NCBI GenBank assembly: GCA_949152475.1
Contig: OX424570.1
Location: 20,704,694 to 20,768,693 of the forward strand
Length of the DNA stretch: 64,000 nucleotides
Direction: 5' to 3'
DNA from: Terebella lapidaria
Taxonomy: Eukaryota; Annelida; Polychaeta; Terebellida; Terebellidae
Shown in pieces: positions 11,824-23,103 of this stretch. A model generated the notes under the pieces. It was not told where the DNA came from and did not search any database. It saw only the letters and a program-made list of their open reading frames with translations. The position numbers were made by a program, and so were the translations under genes. Position 1 is the first letter of the stretch. Every line of letters starts with the position of its first letter.

Positions 11824-13932
11824 ATGGATTATTCGTATGGTACCAACATGGATAAGACTATACTGAGTATGGTGGACAGTGCAACAGGTTCCCCGTTCAA
11901 CGGCACATACGGAAATATCAGCATTGTTCACCAGCGAAATGAGGAGTTGGCTCAAGTGGAAATTGCTGTTCAAGCCTTGATCTTCGCGCTCGCCGTTGTA
12001 GGCAACGGTCTTGTATTGGCGATTCTACTGGCGGTTCGTCGCAAGAAACTTACACGGATGAACACCATGATAATCCACTTGAGTGTCGCTGATCTTTTCG
12101 TGGCGTTTTTCAATGTTCTCCCTCAACTGATGTGGGATGTCACTTACAGATTCCAGGGAGGATTTTTTCTCTGCAAGTTCATCACTTATGTGCAAGTAGT
12201 TGCCATGTATGCATCATCGTACGTTCTCATCAGCACTGCGATTGACCGATACTTCGCTATTTGCCACCCGCTGAATTCCCACAGTTGGACTACACGTAAA
12301 ATGCATTGGTTAGTTGGAATAGCCTGGCTGTTCTCCCTACTATTTGCAGTCCCTCAGCTCGTGATATTTTCATATCAGGAAATAGGAACAGATACTGGAA
12401 TATACGACTGCCGCGGAGAGTTCTCCCCATCCTGGACTGTTCAGCTGTACGTCACTTGGTTCACTCTAGCCATCTATATTGTTCCGTTCATTCTGTTGAT
12501 GCTGGCGTACGGGAGAATTTGTTACGTAGTGTGGAGGAGCATGAAAGGTAGAGAATCTTCAACCTCCCGCCGTGGACGCTGCTCTGTGTATTCGAAGGCT
12601 AATAGTTCCCCGAATGGAGTACCAAAGAAAACCCAGGAAAGCAGACCAAGAGCTCACGTCCGAGGATTGTCCAGGGCCAAGTTCAAGACAGTAAAGTTAA
12701 CGATGGCAGTGATCATTTGTTACCTGGTATGCTGGGGACCATTCTTTATCTCACAGATGTGGGCTGCATGGGATGTCAATGCCCCATTCGAAGGTAAACA
12801 TTTAATAACCTAAGTTGAAAAATAACTAATCATGAACCAAACGTGACACCATCAATTTTCTGTTCAATGCACAATTAAGCAGGCGCGATGAAGGAATTTC
12901 TTAACAAATATTAATGTGGCCCATGTGATGCAGAGGCATGTCATTAAATCACCTCGTTATACCAGTCAAAACACATTCACTAAAAGTGAACTAAATCAAG
13001 TAAATATATTACTATCTAATGTGTATTGCAGCTGGGTTGTGTCAATCTGACAATAACGGCATATTTTAAATGCAACAATATATTGAGTGTAATAGCATGT
13101 TTTTGCCTTTCTCGGAATTGAACTTCGATTTTTGTTCAGTGTTGCTACTATTTAGCTACTAGAATTACACATTTTTGACATGAGCGAAGAACATACCCTA
13201 CGGACTAATGGTATTTTCGTCGTTTACCAAATGATTCTCTTTGATAAGTGGGTATCCTGTTGTCCAAAAATAAAACCAAAGAAGTACGAACACAAATACA
13301 AGACAGACAAAAGAATTCGAACGTTATTTCTGAATTGATGCTGCTGTTTTCCCTGGCTCTGTCAAATTGTTAGTTTATTTAAATTCATCTGGAATGCAGC
13401 AAACTTAAACAGATAATATATGTCTGAGTAATATCTGAGTAACCATTGTTTTTAGTCGATATAATAATATAGACAATGATCCTGAAATGGTATTAACAAA
13501 ATTATATATTTTGTGAGTATTTATGTGTGCTTTCTGTATTTGGCAAACCATGTTTTATTGAAAAGGTGAGTTTTATGTGATAGCTCTGATTGCTATTGCA
13601 TCTTTTTACTGAGCTGAAGTTTATTGACTCAAACCGACCAGAAGTTATTGAATTGCATTTGACTTCCTATCTGATGAAGTGAATAACTTCCAAGTCTACG
13701 TTTAGGTTCTACATTTGTGATTCTGATGCTGCTAGCGAGTCTCAACAGCTGCACCAACCCCTGGATCTATCTCGTCTTCAGTGATACCTTCCATCGCCGT
13801 GTGTGGTGCTGTCCCCCTGACGTCAGAGCTGTCAACAGATCGTCCGTGTTTGACTCCGAGAGCCGCCCTAGGACCACAGTGACCTTCTACAGTGACCCAA
13901 CGATCGGAAAACGTGCAACTAGCACCGTTTAG
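11824..13932 (+). CDS. AVPR/OXTR-like: Vasopressin/oxytocin-type neuropeptide receptor (GPCR), two exons
   Basis: A class A GPCR of the vasopressin/oxytocin/conopressin receptor family, expected at the plasma membrane and coupled to G proteins. Exons are 11824-12793 and 13706-13932, joined at a phase-1 GT-AG intron inside a Gly codon, giving 398 aa. Visible landmarks: N-glycosylation sequons at N26 and N31; family block RNEELAQVEIAV just before TM1; GN in TM1 (60-61); LSVADL with Asp90 in TM2; PQLMWDVTYRF at 100-110; disulfide cysteines C117 and C196; DRY at 141-143; a basic third intracellular loop (about 238-290); CWGPFF in TM6 (303-308) followed by QMW; NPWIY in TM7 (341-345); a CysCys pair at 358-359 suited to palmitoylation. 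The start has a good context (A at -3, G at +4) and an upstream in-frame stop. The intron between TM6 and TM7 is where vertebrate AVPR/OXTR genes are also split. One oddity: Thr121 occupies the position of the usual TM3 lysine. The terminal exon is partly duplicated at 30226-30270. Subtype cannot be assigned. Confidence 0.95.
12794..13705 (+). other. Receptor intron (912 bp, phase 1)
   Basis: The donor is G|gtaaac at 12793/12794 and the acceptor is tttag|GT at 13705/13706. Splicing restores Gly324 and continues into TM7 without a frame break. The intron is AT-rich, with no repeat or RNA gene that I recognise. Confidence 0.93.
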
Positions 13933-14102
13933 GAAGTGAATCTGAAATATCAGACAACTCGCACACTATTTTCTGGTAAAATATTCGCAGTTAAACATAC
14001 ATAACCACTGAATGAAATGATGGCATTTGTGATGTAACTGGCTTCAGAACTGCAATTTCTGTAATAATGCCATTTCTATAAATACTTGTAGTCTGTCATA
14101 AT

Positions 14103-14108
14103 ATTAAA
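14103..14108 (+). terminator. Possible polyadenylation signal
   Basis: An attaaa hexamer lies about 170 bp after the receptor stop codon, in AT-rich sequence where such hexamers are common by chance. It is a candidate only. Confidence 0.2.
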
Positions 14109-14826
14109 TGGTTTTGAAAGTTGTGCGAATACCACTTTGGATGGGCAATAGCGAAATAGGCAGCACACATTTTGCAACACAAAAATAGGAATATTCGATT
14201 CTGAAAGAAATCAATTAGATACATGAAAAGAAGTAGTGAACGGAATCTCCAGTGTAATTTTTTTTACAAATTTTATGTTGTCTATTTAAGTTTCAGAAAC
14301 TGCGCAAAAAAGTGTTAAATCCGATACACACAACCTGGAAAATGAACCCAGTTGGAAAGAAAAATATAAGTCTGTTTTAGGAGAGGAAGTATGGACATAT
14401 TTACAAATATCCTAGTTTAATTTCCACGTTTGCACTTGAATAATTGAAGTTGTGATTCAATAGATAAACCCGATCGCAGAACACTCCAGTGAATTTCACA
14501 CTCAAATATATCGACGATAATAAAATCTGCCTATCTACATGTATATTTATAGCTATTGATGGTACACGATGGGATACTATACAATGGTTATACAATGGTG
14601 CATAGGAAATCAATCATCTTGTAAGTGAACCGATCAGAGCACAAATGGAGTCGTTTCCTTCAATCCCATCTCATAATGAAAAAACAGCTTATTACGCAGT
14701 ATATAATGAATAACTGCTAGCACTCCTTTCACACTGCTTTGCGTTGTAGTAATTTTTACATAGTTTCCAGTTAGTTGTTGTCCCTATCGGTCTTTTTTGC
14801 GGGTGTCGCGAATGATTCGTTCGGTT

Positions 14827-14935
14827 AGTAAATACTTCTCACTGGAATATATCAAGTGAATGACAAAATAGTAGGGATTATTGACAATAATGATTAAAGA
14901 GTCTTGACAATGGTGCATTGAATAATACTCCAATT
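14827..14935 (+). repeat. ~110-bp repeat, first copy
   Basis: Starts with aaatacttctcactggaat and ends near cttgacaatggtgcattgaa. A second copy lies at about 15770-15880, and both are present again in copy B at about 31147-31255 and 32085-32195. Confidence 0.75.
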
Positions 14936-15763
14936 GTATAACACCAGTAAATAATGAGGCCATGTTGTTATTTCTTCTCTGTCATCTGTCAGGAAACAAC
15001 ACGAAATTCGTCATTACGATAAAAACAACCGACCATCGCGTCGGATAGTGAATGTTTGCCCCCTTTAGTATCTATCATTGCATCACAACAAATGTCATAC
15101 GTCGGTGGGTGCTTGTGTTATTATAATATAATGTTTTTTAATGATTTTTTTTGTGGGTTTTCTTCTGTGTTGTTCCCCCTTGTTTGCTGGTAATTTCCGA
15201 AGACAACATTGACGGGAAACAAAGAAAATTACATAATTCCTGATAGCTCGGAATGTAACTCTGAGCACAACTCTAATTAGTATTCAGTCGAATGAATCTG
15301 GTATTTATTGTAATACGATAGTACTGTTTATATCAATCAATATATGAATGACTCATAATTTACATATGCGTAATTGCCACTTCCCCACGTTGAGCATACA
15401 AATACGTCCTCTGCTTTCCACCGCAAATACCACTATCGATAAAAACAGCTATGTGTGAAAGCATTTATCACGCAGAAAAAACTAAATTAAGAACAATGCA
15501 CCTGGAAACATTAACACTAATGGCATCGATAAAATTGCTCTTTAACGTCATATAGGGGACTAGGGAATATGTATACAACGTATTCAAATCTGGTTATCAG
15601 CGGTAATAGGTCGATACGTACAATTATATATATTCGAGGTTTCAGCACAGCACAGTTTTAGCACAACAAATAATCCTGAAAGTTAAGAGGGCGAAGTTTT
15701 ATGTTCAAAATGGTTCGCCTGCAAAATGTCTCAAGCAAACGAGTGATAATAATTAAAAGATAA

Positions 15764-15880
15764 CCAAAGAAATACTTCTCACTGGAATATATTAAGTGAA
15801 TGACGAAATACATGTAGTTGGGATTATTGACAGTAGTGTTTGAAGAGTCTTGACAATGGTGCATTGAAGTATTTCTTTGG
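15764..15880 (+). repeat. ~117-bp repeat with 14-bp inverted ends
   Basis: Second copy of the 14827-14935 repeat. Here it is bounded by ccaaagaaatactt and its exact complement aagtatttctttgg, so the unit looks like a very small MITE. In copy B one or two bases of each end have changed. Confidence 0.6.
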
Positions 15881-17364
15881 TACTTCAGAATATCATGATT
15901 TCCACTGACATCTTGTATCATGAAGCATATCATACTGATTTCCGTTTGACATCTCACAAAAATTCAAGGAATCACTCATAAATTGTGTGGACCCTTTTGC
16001 AGACTACACTGAAACAACTGAGCTATACTTAACTATGTAGTCTACCTCTTACGATACCAAGGCCATATTTTCTCATGATCATTATTACGACTTGTCATTT
16101 TGTGGTTGAAGGCCCCAAATATCCCATGAATGCCTTGTAGTGATCGTGTGATTGTGGATTCGTTCAATTAGATTGCAGCTGACAGCTTTATGGGACCGTT
16201 AAAGCACGCACAAATTCGATCACATCCAACGTTATTACCCGGTTTTTTTCCGAGTAAGATTTCCCGCTCACCTTCTAGGCAAAATTCACACAGCTCACAA
16301 AAAGCATCTTTAGAAATCAATGAGACTGTCTTGGTGTCCTCATGACTAGAGATATGTACTTTCCATCCGAATGGCTATTCATCCCACGTTTTATATTGGT
16401 TTCATCACCACCTTAAGTCATTGGCATACATGGTATAGGGATCGATAAAAATTTAACATTTTAACAAATATACATATGTATCTTGTTAGATCAGTAGCAA
16501 TATTCATACGAAGGCAAGACTGAAAGTGAGTTGAACGCTTTCCGTGTTTGTGAAATGGTACCCCACATTTCAGCCTAATTTCACACATAATCTGATTGGT
16601 TTGAATCCCCTGTAATACACAAGGTTCCAAATTGTCCATATTTTTTTCATGAATTATGTGCCCGCAAAGGCCACGGAGTGAGGTGGTCACTCGTCAAAAA
16701 AGGTGTCAATTGGAGAATAATCATTTTCCATCAACAACCTGGCAGCAGGCAAAGTGTCATTAGTTTGCAGGATGGTACTCATCATTTTGAAATGGCGTCT
16801 CTGCAGAGTACTACAATTATCCGCCGAGAAGATACATAATAATATCTACAAATGTGAATCCTGACTCTAGTTGACCTCGGCAATAACCTTGACATTTTCC
16901 GAATATACTGAGCAGTAGCACTGTTTGGAGATGTTTATAAGTGATTTCCAAATCTGATAGCAGTTTCGAAAGTTGACATCATGATAACGTCGAACAAGAG
17001 AAATATGATGAATGAAGGATAAAAAGAAAATTTACCAATTATACTTCAAGTGTGTTAATGTGTCAGATAGAAATTCACTAATAAGAACAAACGTAACACG
17101 ATCAGAATGAAGCGATACAATGGTGTTACTCGAATGTGATATTGCTGTGCTTTACCTTTGATGCTGTATCAACTGCAGTTTCGTCCATGAAAACCGAATA
17201 GATCCCACTTCAGGCATCTGGTCTCTAATGTTACAGCAAGAACGTATCAGATCAATACAATTTCTAATCCAAAGAGAAACTGGCGCTGAGGTGAGAAGAA
17301 TAATATTCTTGATTGGGCATTGGTGTTTTACAGTACTGCACAAGTGCACATATGGAACTATTGT

Positions 17365-17789
17365 GGCTGGTTTACTTCAAATTCTCTACTCCAAACTACA
17401 TCAAGTGAGTTTGAGAATGTGGGTGTTCACACGATCAAACCCGTCACGTAAAAAACACTTCGAACTACACCAAACTCATTCAAACACTTTCAAATTCTGG
17501 TCTACACGGTCAAATTTCTCACTTCAAACTCTATCAAATTAAATCAAAATTTTAACTCAACCTCAATGCCTGATGCTCCTTAGTTGAAAGTTGTATTCAA
17601 ACTGAACGACTGTGATATATACTTCAATGTCACGAGTTTGACTGAGTTCGATCAAACTTTGTAGTGGAGTTTGAAGTAGTTTGACGTCGTTTGAAGTCTC
17701 GGATTACATGATCAAACTTGGCGTCAAATTCCAAAGTTTGATGTAGTTTGAAGTAAAAGTTCGAAGTAGTTCGATCGTGTAAACCAGGC
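17365..17789. mobile_element. Fold-back / MITE-like element
   Basis: Ends read ggctggtttac at 17365 and its near-complement gtaaaccaggc at 17779-17789. Both arms are built from many short variants of cttcaaactacatcaaa and its reverse complement, so the element is packed with inverted and direct 10-15-bp repeats. No transposase is present and no clear target-site duplication was seen. An almost identical copy is at 33760-34184 in segment B. Confidence 0.6.
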
Positions 17790-19545
17790 TTTGGAGTCAA
17801 TTTCATGGAGTGATGCGAGTTTTGATAGTGCATGCATTCAAATTGAAAGGCTGGTGTACAACTTTCTCACTACCAACTCTTTGTTGTCGGGAATGTGTGT
17901 TCATGACGGATGCATCTGTAGGGCTGATGGGAATCTAGGGTTGTTATTGGCAACGTGGTGGCCATGTAAATGTCAATATGTGTGTTCTAGTCCCTTTATG
18001 AATCATCTGTCATTATTTAGTCATAACTTTTTCATACATTCTGACAAAAAAAAACTAACACACCACATCAAAAGTGTTAACTATCCACATATTATGACTG
18101 TTTACACACAATTACAATAATGCATACTTGATATGCAGTTTGAACAGTGGTTGCTTAGTATGATTGTATATTCATTGTTACAACTACGGTATGCATTTCA
18201 TCCTCGTGTCATTGATACCAATTATCTAATACATGTACCAATAAGCGATAGTTTCAAATGTTACCTAGCCACAACACCCAAGAGTATTCAATCCTGCGAA
18301 CCTGATATGTATTGCAATATGATATATCGGTTTAATATGTTTATTGATAAATCAATATATGAACGATTCCTGACTTACATGTACATAATTGCCCCTTTCC
18401 CACATCGAGCATACGAACGCATCCTTCACTTTTTACTGCAAATGTCAGCATGTTAAAAACTATTAAAGTTGGAATCACTTTTAAAATCAGCCAAATTTAG
18501 CATTCTTTTTTGTCACGCAAACTTGAAAGTACATCTCGAGATAGTCGGGAATATATAGGAAATATGCACAGTTCGACAGCAGATACTCAGAAAATTGCCG
18601 TTGATCGAGCATGAAAACAGTGGATAGAGAATGATCGGTCTGCCTACATTGCCGGTTGCCACAGTATCTAGACAAATACCAATGACGTCATCAGACTGTG
18701 TATAGAACTCGCCCACAAGGCGGGCCGCTTTAGGAAAAAAAATTATGCAAATCTTGATTTGGAAACTCAATTTAGGCACGTAATTTACATTTTCAGAACC
18801 AAATTTGAACAATTTCTCATTCTATAGACAAAATACTGCTATCGCAGAATGAATAAATTTTGTCAATTCTAAAAGTGATTATAGCTTTAAGTGTGAACGC
18901 ATTTCATTATCACGTAGAAAAAGTGCAAACTAAGTACACTCTATCTGGAAACATTATAACTAATGGCTTTCATAAAATTTATCTTTATTGTCGCAGCGTA
19001 GGGCATATGTATGTGCTGTTCATTTACATACAGTTAATGTACTGGCCTATACAGGGAAAGTAATTTTTGTTATTCATTCTGACAATGTGTTTGAATCGAT
19101 TAACCATAATATAGTATAGAAAACTCGTAGCTCTCGTTCTATTGAACATGCACAAATTCAATCACATCCAACTTTTCAGGGTTTTTTGTCATTAGGTACT
19201 GAAAGTAGAATAACTATATAAAACGCACTGTCTACCCCTAAAGAAACCAGAGGTTTATTAGTTTTATTTCATGGACTGTTCATTCCAAGTTTTATAATTG
19301 TCTCATCACAATCTGATGCCACCACTAAATAAGTGGATAGAAATGTTAATTCGGTGCAAATGAACCTCTATATATTGTCAAAGCATCTGGTCAGATCAGA
19401 ACAAACAGTGGAATCACCATTCCCTCTATGACATAACCATGAATTTTCGATTGGTATACATGTAGATTCAATACCACTCACCAAAAAAGAGGGCTTCTGT
19501 GTGTAATGTTCATACGATTATGATCCGATACTCTGGCCTCATTTC

Positions 19546-19988
19546 ATCACTACATGTATGATGTGAGTACCAGACTCGTAGGGAATTCATGTACCATTGA
19601 TTAGCTTGTTGTTAAAGGTTGAAGCATGCTATTGCACAGAATGTACTGATATTGCGAATGTCTTCTCAAGCATATTTTCTACTCGACCACGCCCCACCTT
19701 GGGCAGAATTACGGCCCGGTGTGTACATATTGTAATTATTGGACGTCAATTCGCAATATAATGTCAAAATATAATATTGCGAATTGACGTCCAATAATTA
19801 CAATATGTACACACCGGGCCGTAATTCTGCCAAAAACTGGGGTGTGGTCGAGTAGAAAATATGCTTGAGAAGACATTCGCAATATCAGTACATTCTGTGC
19901 AATAGCATGCTTCAACCTTTAACGACAAGCTAATCAATGGTACATGAATTCCCTACGAGTCTGGTACTCACATCATACATGTAGTGAT
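19546..19988. repeat. 443-bp near-perfect palindrome
   Basis: Arms of about 215 bp meet around 19767 with a loop of about 10-15 bp near atgtcaaaa. The outer ends are atcactacatgtatgatg and its complement. Arm identity is very high, with one short mismatched patch near 19709-19722 and 19831-19846. Part of the right arm, cctacgagtctggtact, resembles non-palindromic sequence at 27364 and 54127, so the palindrome may have come from an inverted duplication of resident sequence. Confidence 0.9.
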
Positions 19989-22734
19989 ACTTCTGATTAT
20001 GACATTAGAATAATAATTTATTGATCTCATCTGCATGCATATTAGTCTGCTCGCGATGTTTACCTTCGTACTCAAGCGAAAATCTATGATATTCCTCATG
20101 CAATATTTCACTGAGGGCAACGTACTGAGCGACATTATAAAAGAAACATCAGTAATAATAGCACAGATAACATGATATATTCGTGTACATCAGTTTGGTT
20201 TGAGTGTTGTACAACTTCAAACAAAACCAGTCAGAAGGGTTGGAGTACGTTTTGTACGGGATTCATCTAATACATGAGATGTAGCTTGACATCCAAACAA
20301 CACACTCCCCGACTTCCATATGGAGGTTTTTATCCCTCTCAAGACTCTAATCTACTTCCGTTTTTCTGTCATTGTGGATGCCACCTCATTGAATGCAATT
20401 TAGCAAAAGATGTTCAAAACCTGTTCATCTGTTGAGCTGAACGTGTAAAGGACTGAACAGAAGCTAATTAGATGGCGTAAATCCGGGAACCAACCTTGTT
20501 TCCATGGTAACGAGTTCGTGCCTTTGTCTGTTGTGCGCTCACTTTTTCGAATGATAAAATCAACTCGACAAAAAATTAAAGGTGTCATGCTACTGGGATG
20601 AATGTACACTTATCAAAAATAATTCAAGGACTAGAGGGCGGTTCATATTTAGGAAAATAACCACATTCATTAAACAACTTGTATGGTTCTGAAACTTTGG
20701 TCCTAGCTTTTACGAATGTCGATCGTCTTTTTCATTCTTTATTGCATTGATACGCCTGACAATTCGTGTCAATTTATATCAGTCCATTGCTGTTTGTATC
20801 AATTTCAGTATGTTCGAGTTTATTTGATTTGAGGTTCCGTCATTCGTCAATGTGAAAACTACTGATTCTGTCAAATCCCAACGATTCACTCTCAAAAGGA
20901 TTTTATTCGCCGATAATCGCGCTATGCATGAATAGCCATCATACATATTATTTTGCAGAAACGTCATAATATGACGTGGTTTCCTCCGTAGCTCTGGCAG
21001 CTCTGTAACCTCGCCTAGGCACGATTCTAGTGATGCCGAACTATAATGGACTAAAACGAAAGAAGCAGAACCACAACGAAATCAGGTTATGCTTAGAATG
21101 AAAACAAAGCATATACGCATGTTTCAGTATATAGTGTATATCATGAGCATGATTTAACTACAGAGATTACAAGCACAGGTGATTTCATCCCGGAGAAAAA
21201 TTCAATACTCGAATTGGTGAGGGTAATTTGTCAGTGACCCATGTTGACCAGGTAAATTATATACGCATCGCATCTCCTGATACGTTTTCCTGTTCGCGTC
21301 AACTCCAATTGAACCAGTTGGACCACGACCATCACAATATCTGAGGATTACTGTGAACCAGAGAACACATTAATACAAAGAAGAAAGGTGGATGAATTCA
21401 ATAGGAAAGAAATGCCTCGAAATATGGTGTTTTTGTTTTCTATTGCCATTTACCGTGTGGGCCAACTTCACTCTAACTCGTTAATGTTTAGTCATCGTAT
21501 TAGGCCATATAATGTCTTCATCTGAAATTGATATACTTGTTGATGTTGGTTTCATGTCTATCACAAGGGTCCTCTAGAAAGATCGATGGCATCTTGGTGT
21601 TCGTTGCAAGTCATTACTACGAGTAACATGAATGGTGGGATGCAAACGTGGTAATTCTATCTTACCTTTGGTGTTGCATCAGTTGCATCTGAATTGCTAC
21701 CACTTCAGACATCTTGTCTCTAATGTTACAGCAAGGACTAAGAACATCAATATGATTTTCATTCGTATGGAGTGTGATTTTCGATTGGGTATTGGTCTGT
21801 CAGTGCCGTTCACTTGAAGTTATGGATGAAATCAGAATTCAATGAAAAAAATGTATTCATCTGTGAGAGCTGTACCAATGAAATTTAGGTCCAAGCCAAA
21901 TATATTCAACCTCACAGATACATATATATAATTATACTTCCAGCTCATATAAATTCTTCTCCACTTAATTAGCATCCCATATTTGACTACCTACACTGGC
22001 CAAGCCGTGTTGCAGAATTTCTTGAGAACCACACCAAAGTTCACAGATAGCCACCGAGCACGTGTTTTGTGGTTGGATGTCCCATTATATTTCAATGTGG
22101 AAGCGTCCAATTAGATTGGCACTGACAGTTTTATGGGATGGTATGCACAAATTCATCTCCTCTGCAAGGTTTTCACAGCTCATGAAAGATTCCTCTTTCT
22201 TGTTTTACTTTCAAGATTGTTCTGCTGGATGCTTGGTAGTATAAAAGTTTCATCACTGGTACACTTCAACCTGTACAATTCAATAATTTCAGGCTTTATA
22301 TTGGTTTCATCACAATTGAACATGGTCGACAATATTCAGCAATCATCGGAGGCGATATTTCCATTTTACCTCTGATGGTTACATCGACTGCATTTCATCA
22401 ATGAACTCTGAAAAGCCCCTACATACAATATGTGGTCTCTAATGTTACACCAACGACGAATAACATTAATGCAACTTCCATACGATTGATTTGGCTCTTG
22501 AAATGTGAGGACAATATTTTGGATAGGACATTGGTGTTTCACGATACTATTTACCATCAGTTATTGAATTCGTACAGTCGGGCGAGTTGCGATAACAGTT
22601 GCATTGGACGTTATAGCATTGACATCACAAGTCAAATATGGGTCTAGCTGTCAGTGATACCTATTGACTAGTATTACTGACTATCATGATATTGCGACCG
22701 ACTCCCTGTTCTCATGACTCCCCTGTTCTCATTT

Positions 22735-23067
22735 GAGGGCGAGATGGCCGAGTGGTTACGTGCGAGCGCTTAGTCGCTCAATTTGAACCAACAGCTATCG
22801 CCGGCGTGGGTTCGATCCTACGTCGGGCCGCATGTGCGGGAATCGTAGGGGAATTTTCTCCCTGCCCTCACAACTGGCAGTGTGCCCGTGACTCAGATAT
22901 CACGTAAAGTGGAGGTCCCATCTCTAAAAAAATGTTGTAAAGGGATGTAAAAGACCTCTCTGAGAACGACATGTACCCTGGCAGTGACCACTCTCAGAGG
23001 ACTAAATTCCAAACTGTGAAGCGCTTTGAGAATATGTGTAACGTCATAAAGCGCTATATAAGAACCG

Positions 23068-23103
<36 letters not shown>
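22735..23103 (+). mobile_element. tRNA-derived SINE, present only in copy A
   Basis: The head resembles a Leu/Ser-type tRNA: box A tggccgagtgg at 22745-22755 and box B ggttcgatcc at 22809-22818. The body follows, then gaagcgctttgaga and aaagcgctatataag motifs before an (ATT)n tail at about 23068-23103. The matching position in copy B (about 39018-39028) lacks the element, giving a natural empty site. It would be transcribed by RNA polymerase III and mobilised by a partner LINE; this is established for such SINEs but not shown here. Confidence 0.88.

Noticed and set aside
11725-11973. Minus-strand ORF across the receptor start
   Set aside because: Antisense shadow of the receptor coding exon.
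12306-12551. Second plus-strand ORF inside the receptor exon
   Set aside because: Out-of-frame shadow of the receptor.
17228-18456. Open frames of 104-109 codons conserved perfectly in copy B (33623-34851)
   Set aside because: The DNA itself is nearly identical there, so frame preservation carries no information. Part of the first frame is the fold-back element, and no domain is recognised.
22741-22830. tRNA-Leu/Ser gene
   Set aside because: Boxes A and B are present, but the sequence continues into a SINE body and an (ATT)n tail and lacks a convincing complete cloverleaf, so it is a SINE head.
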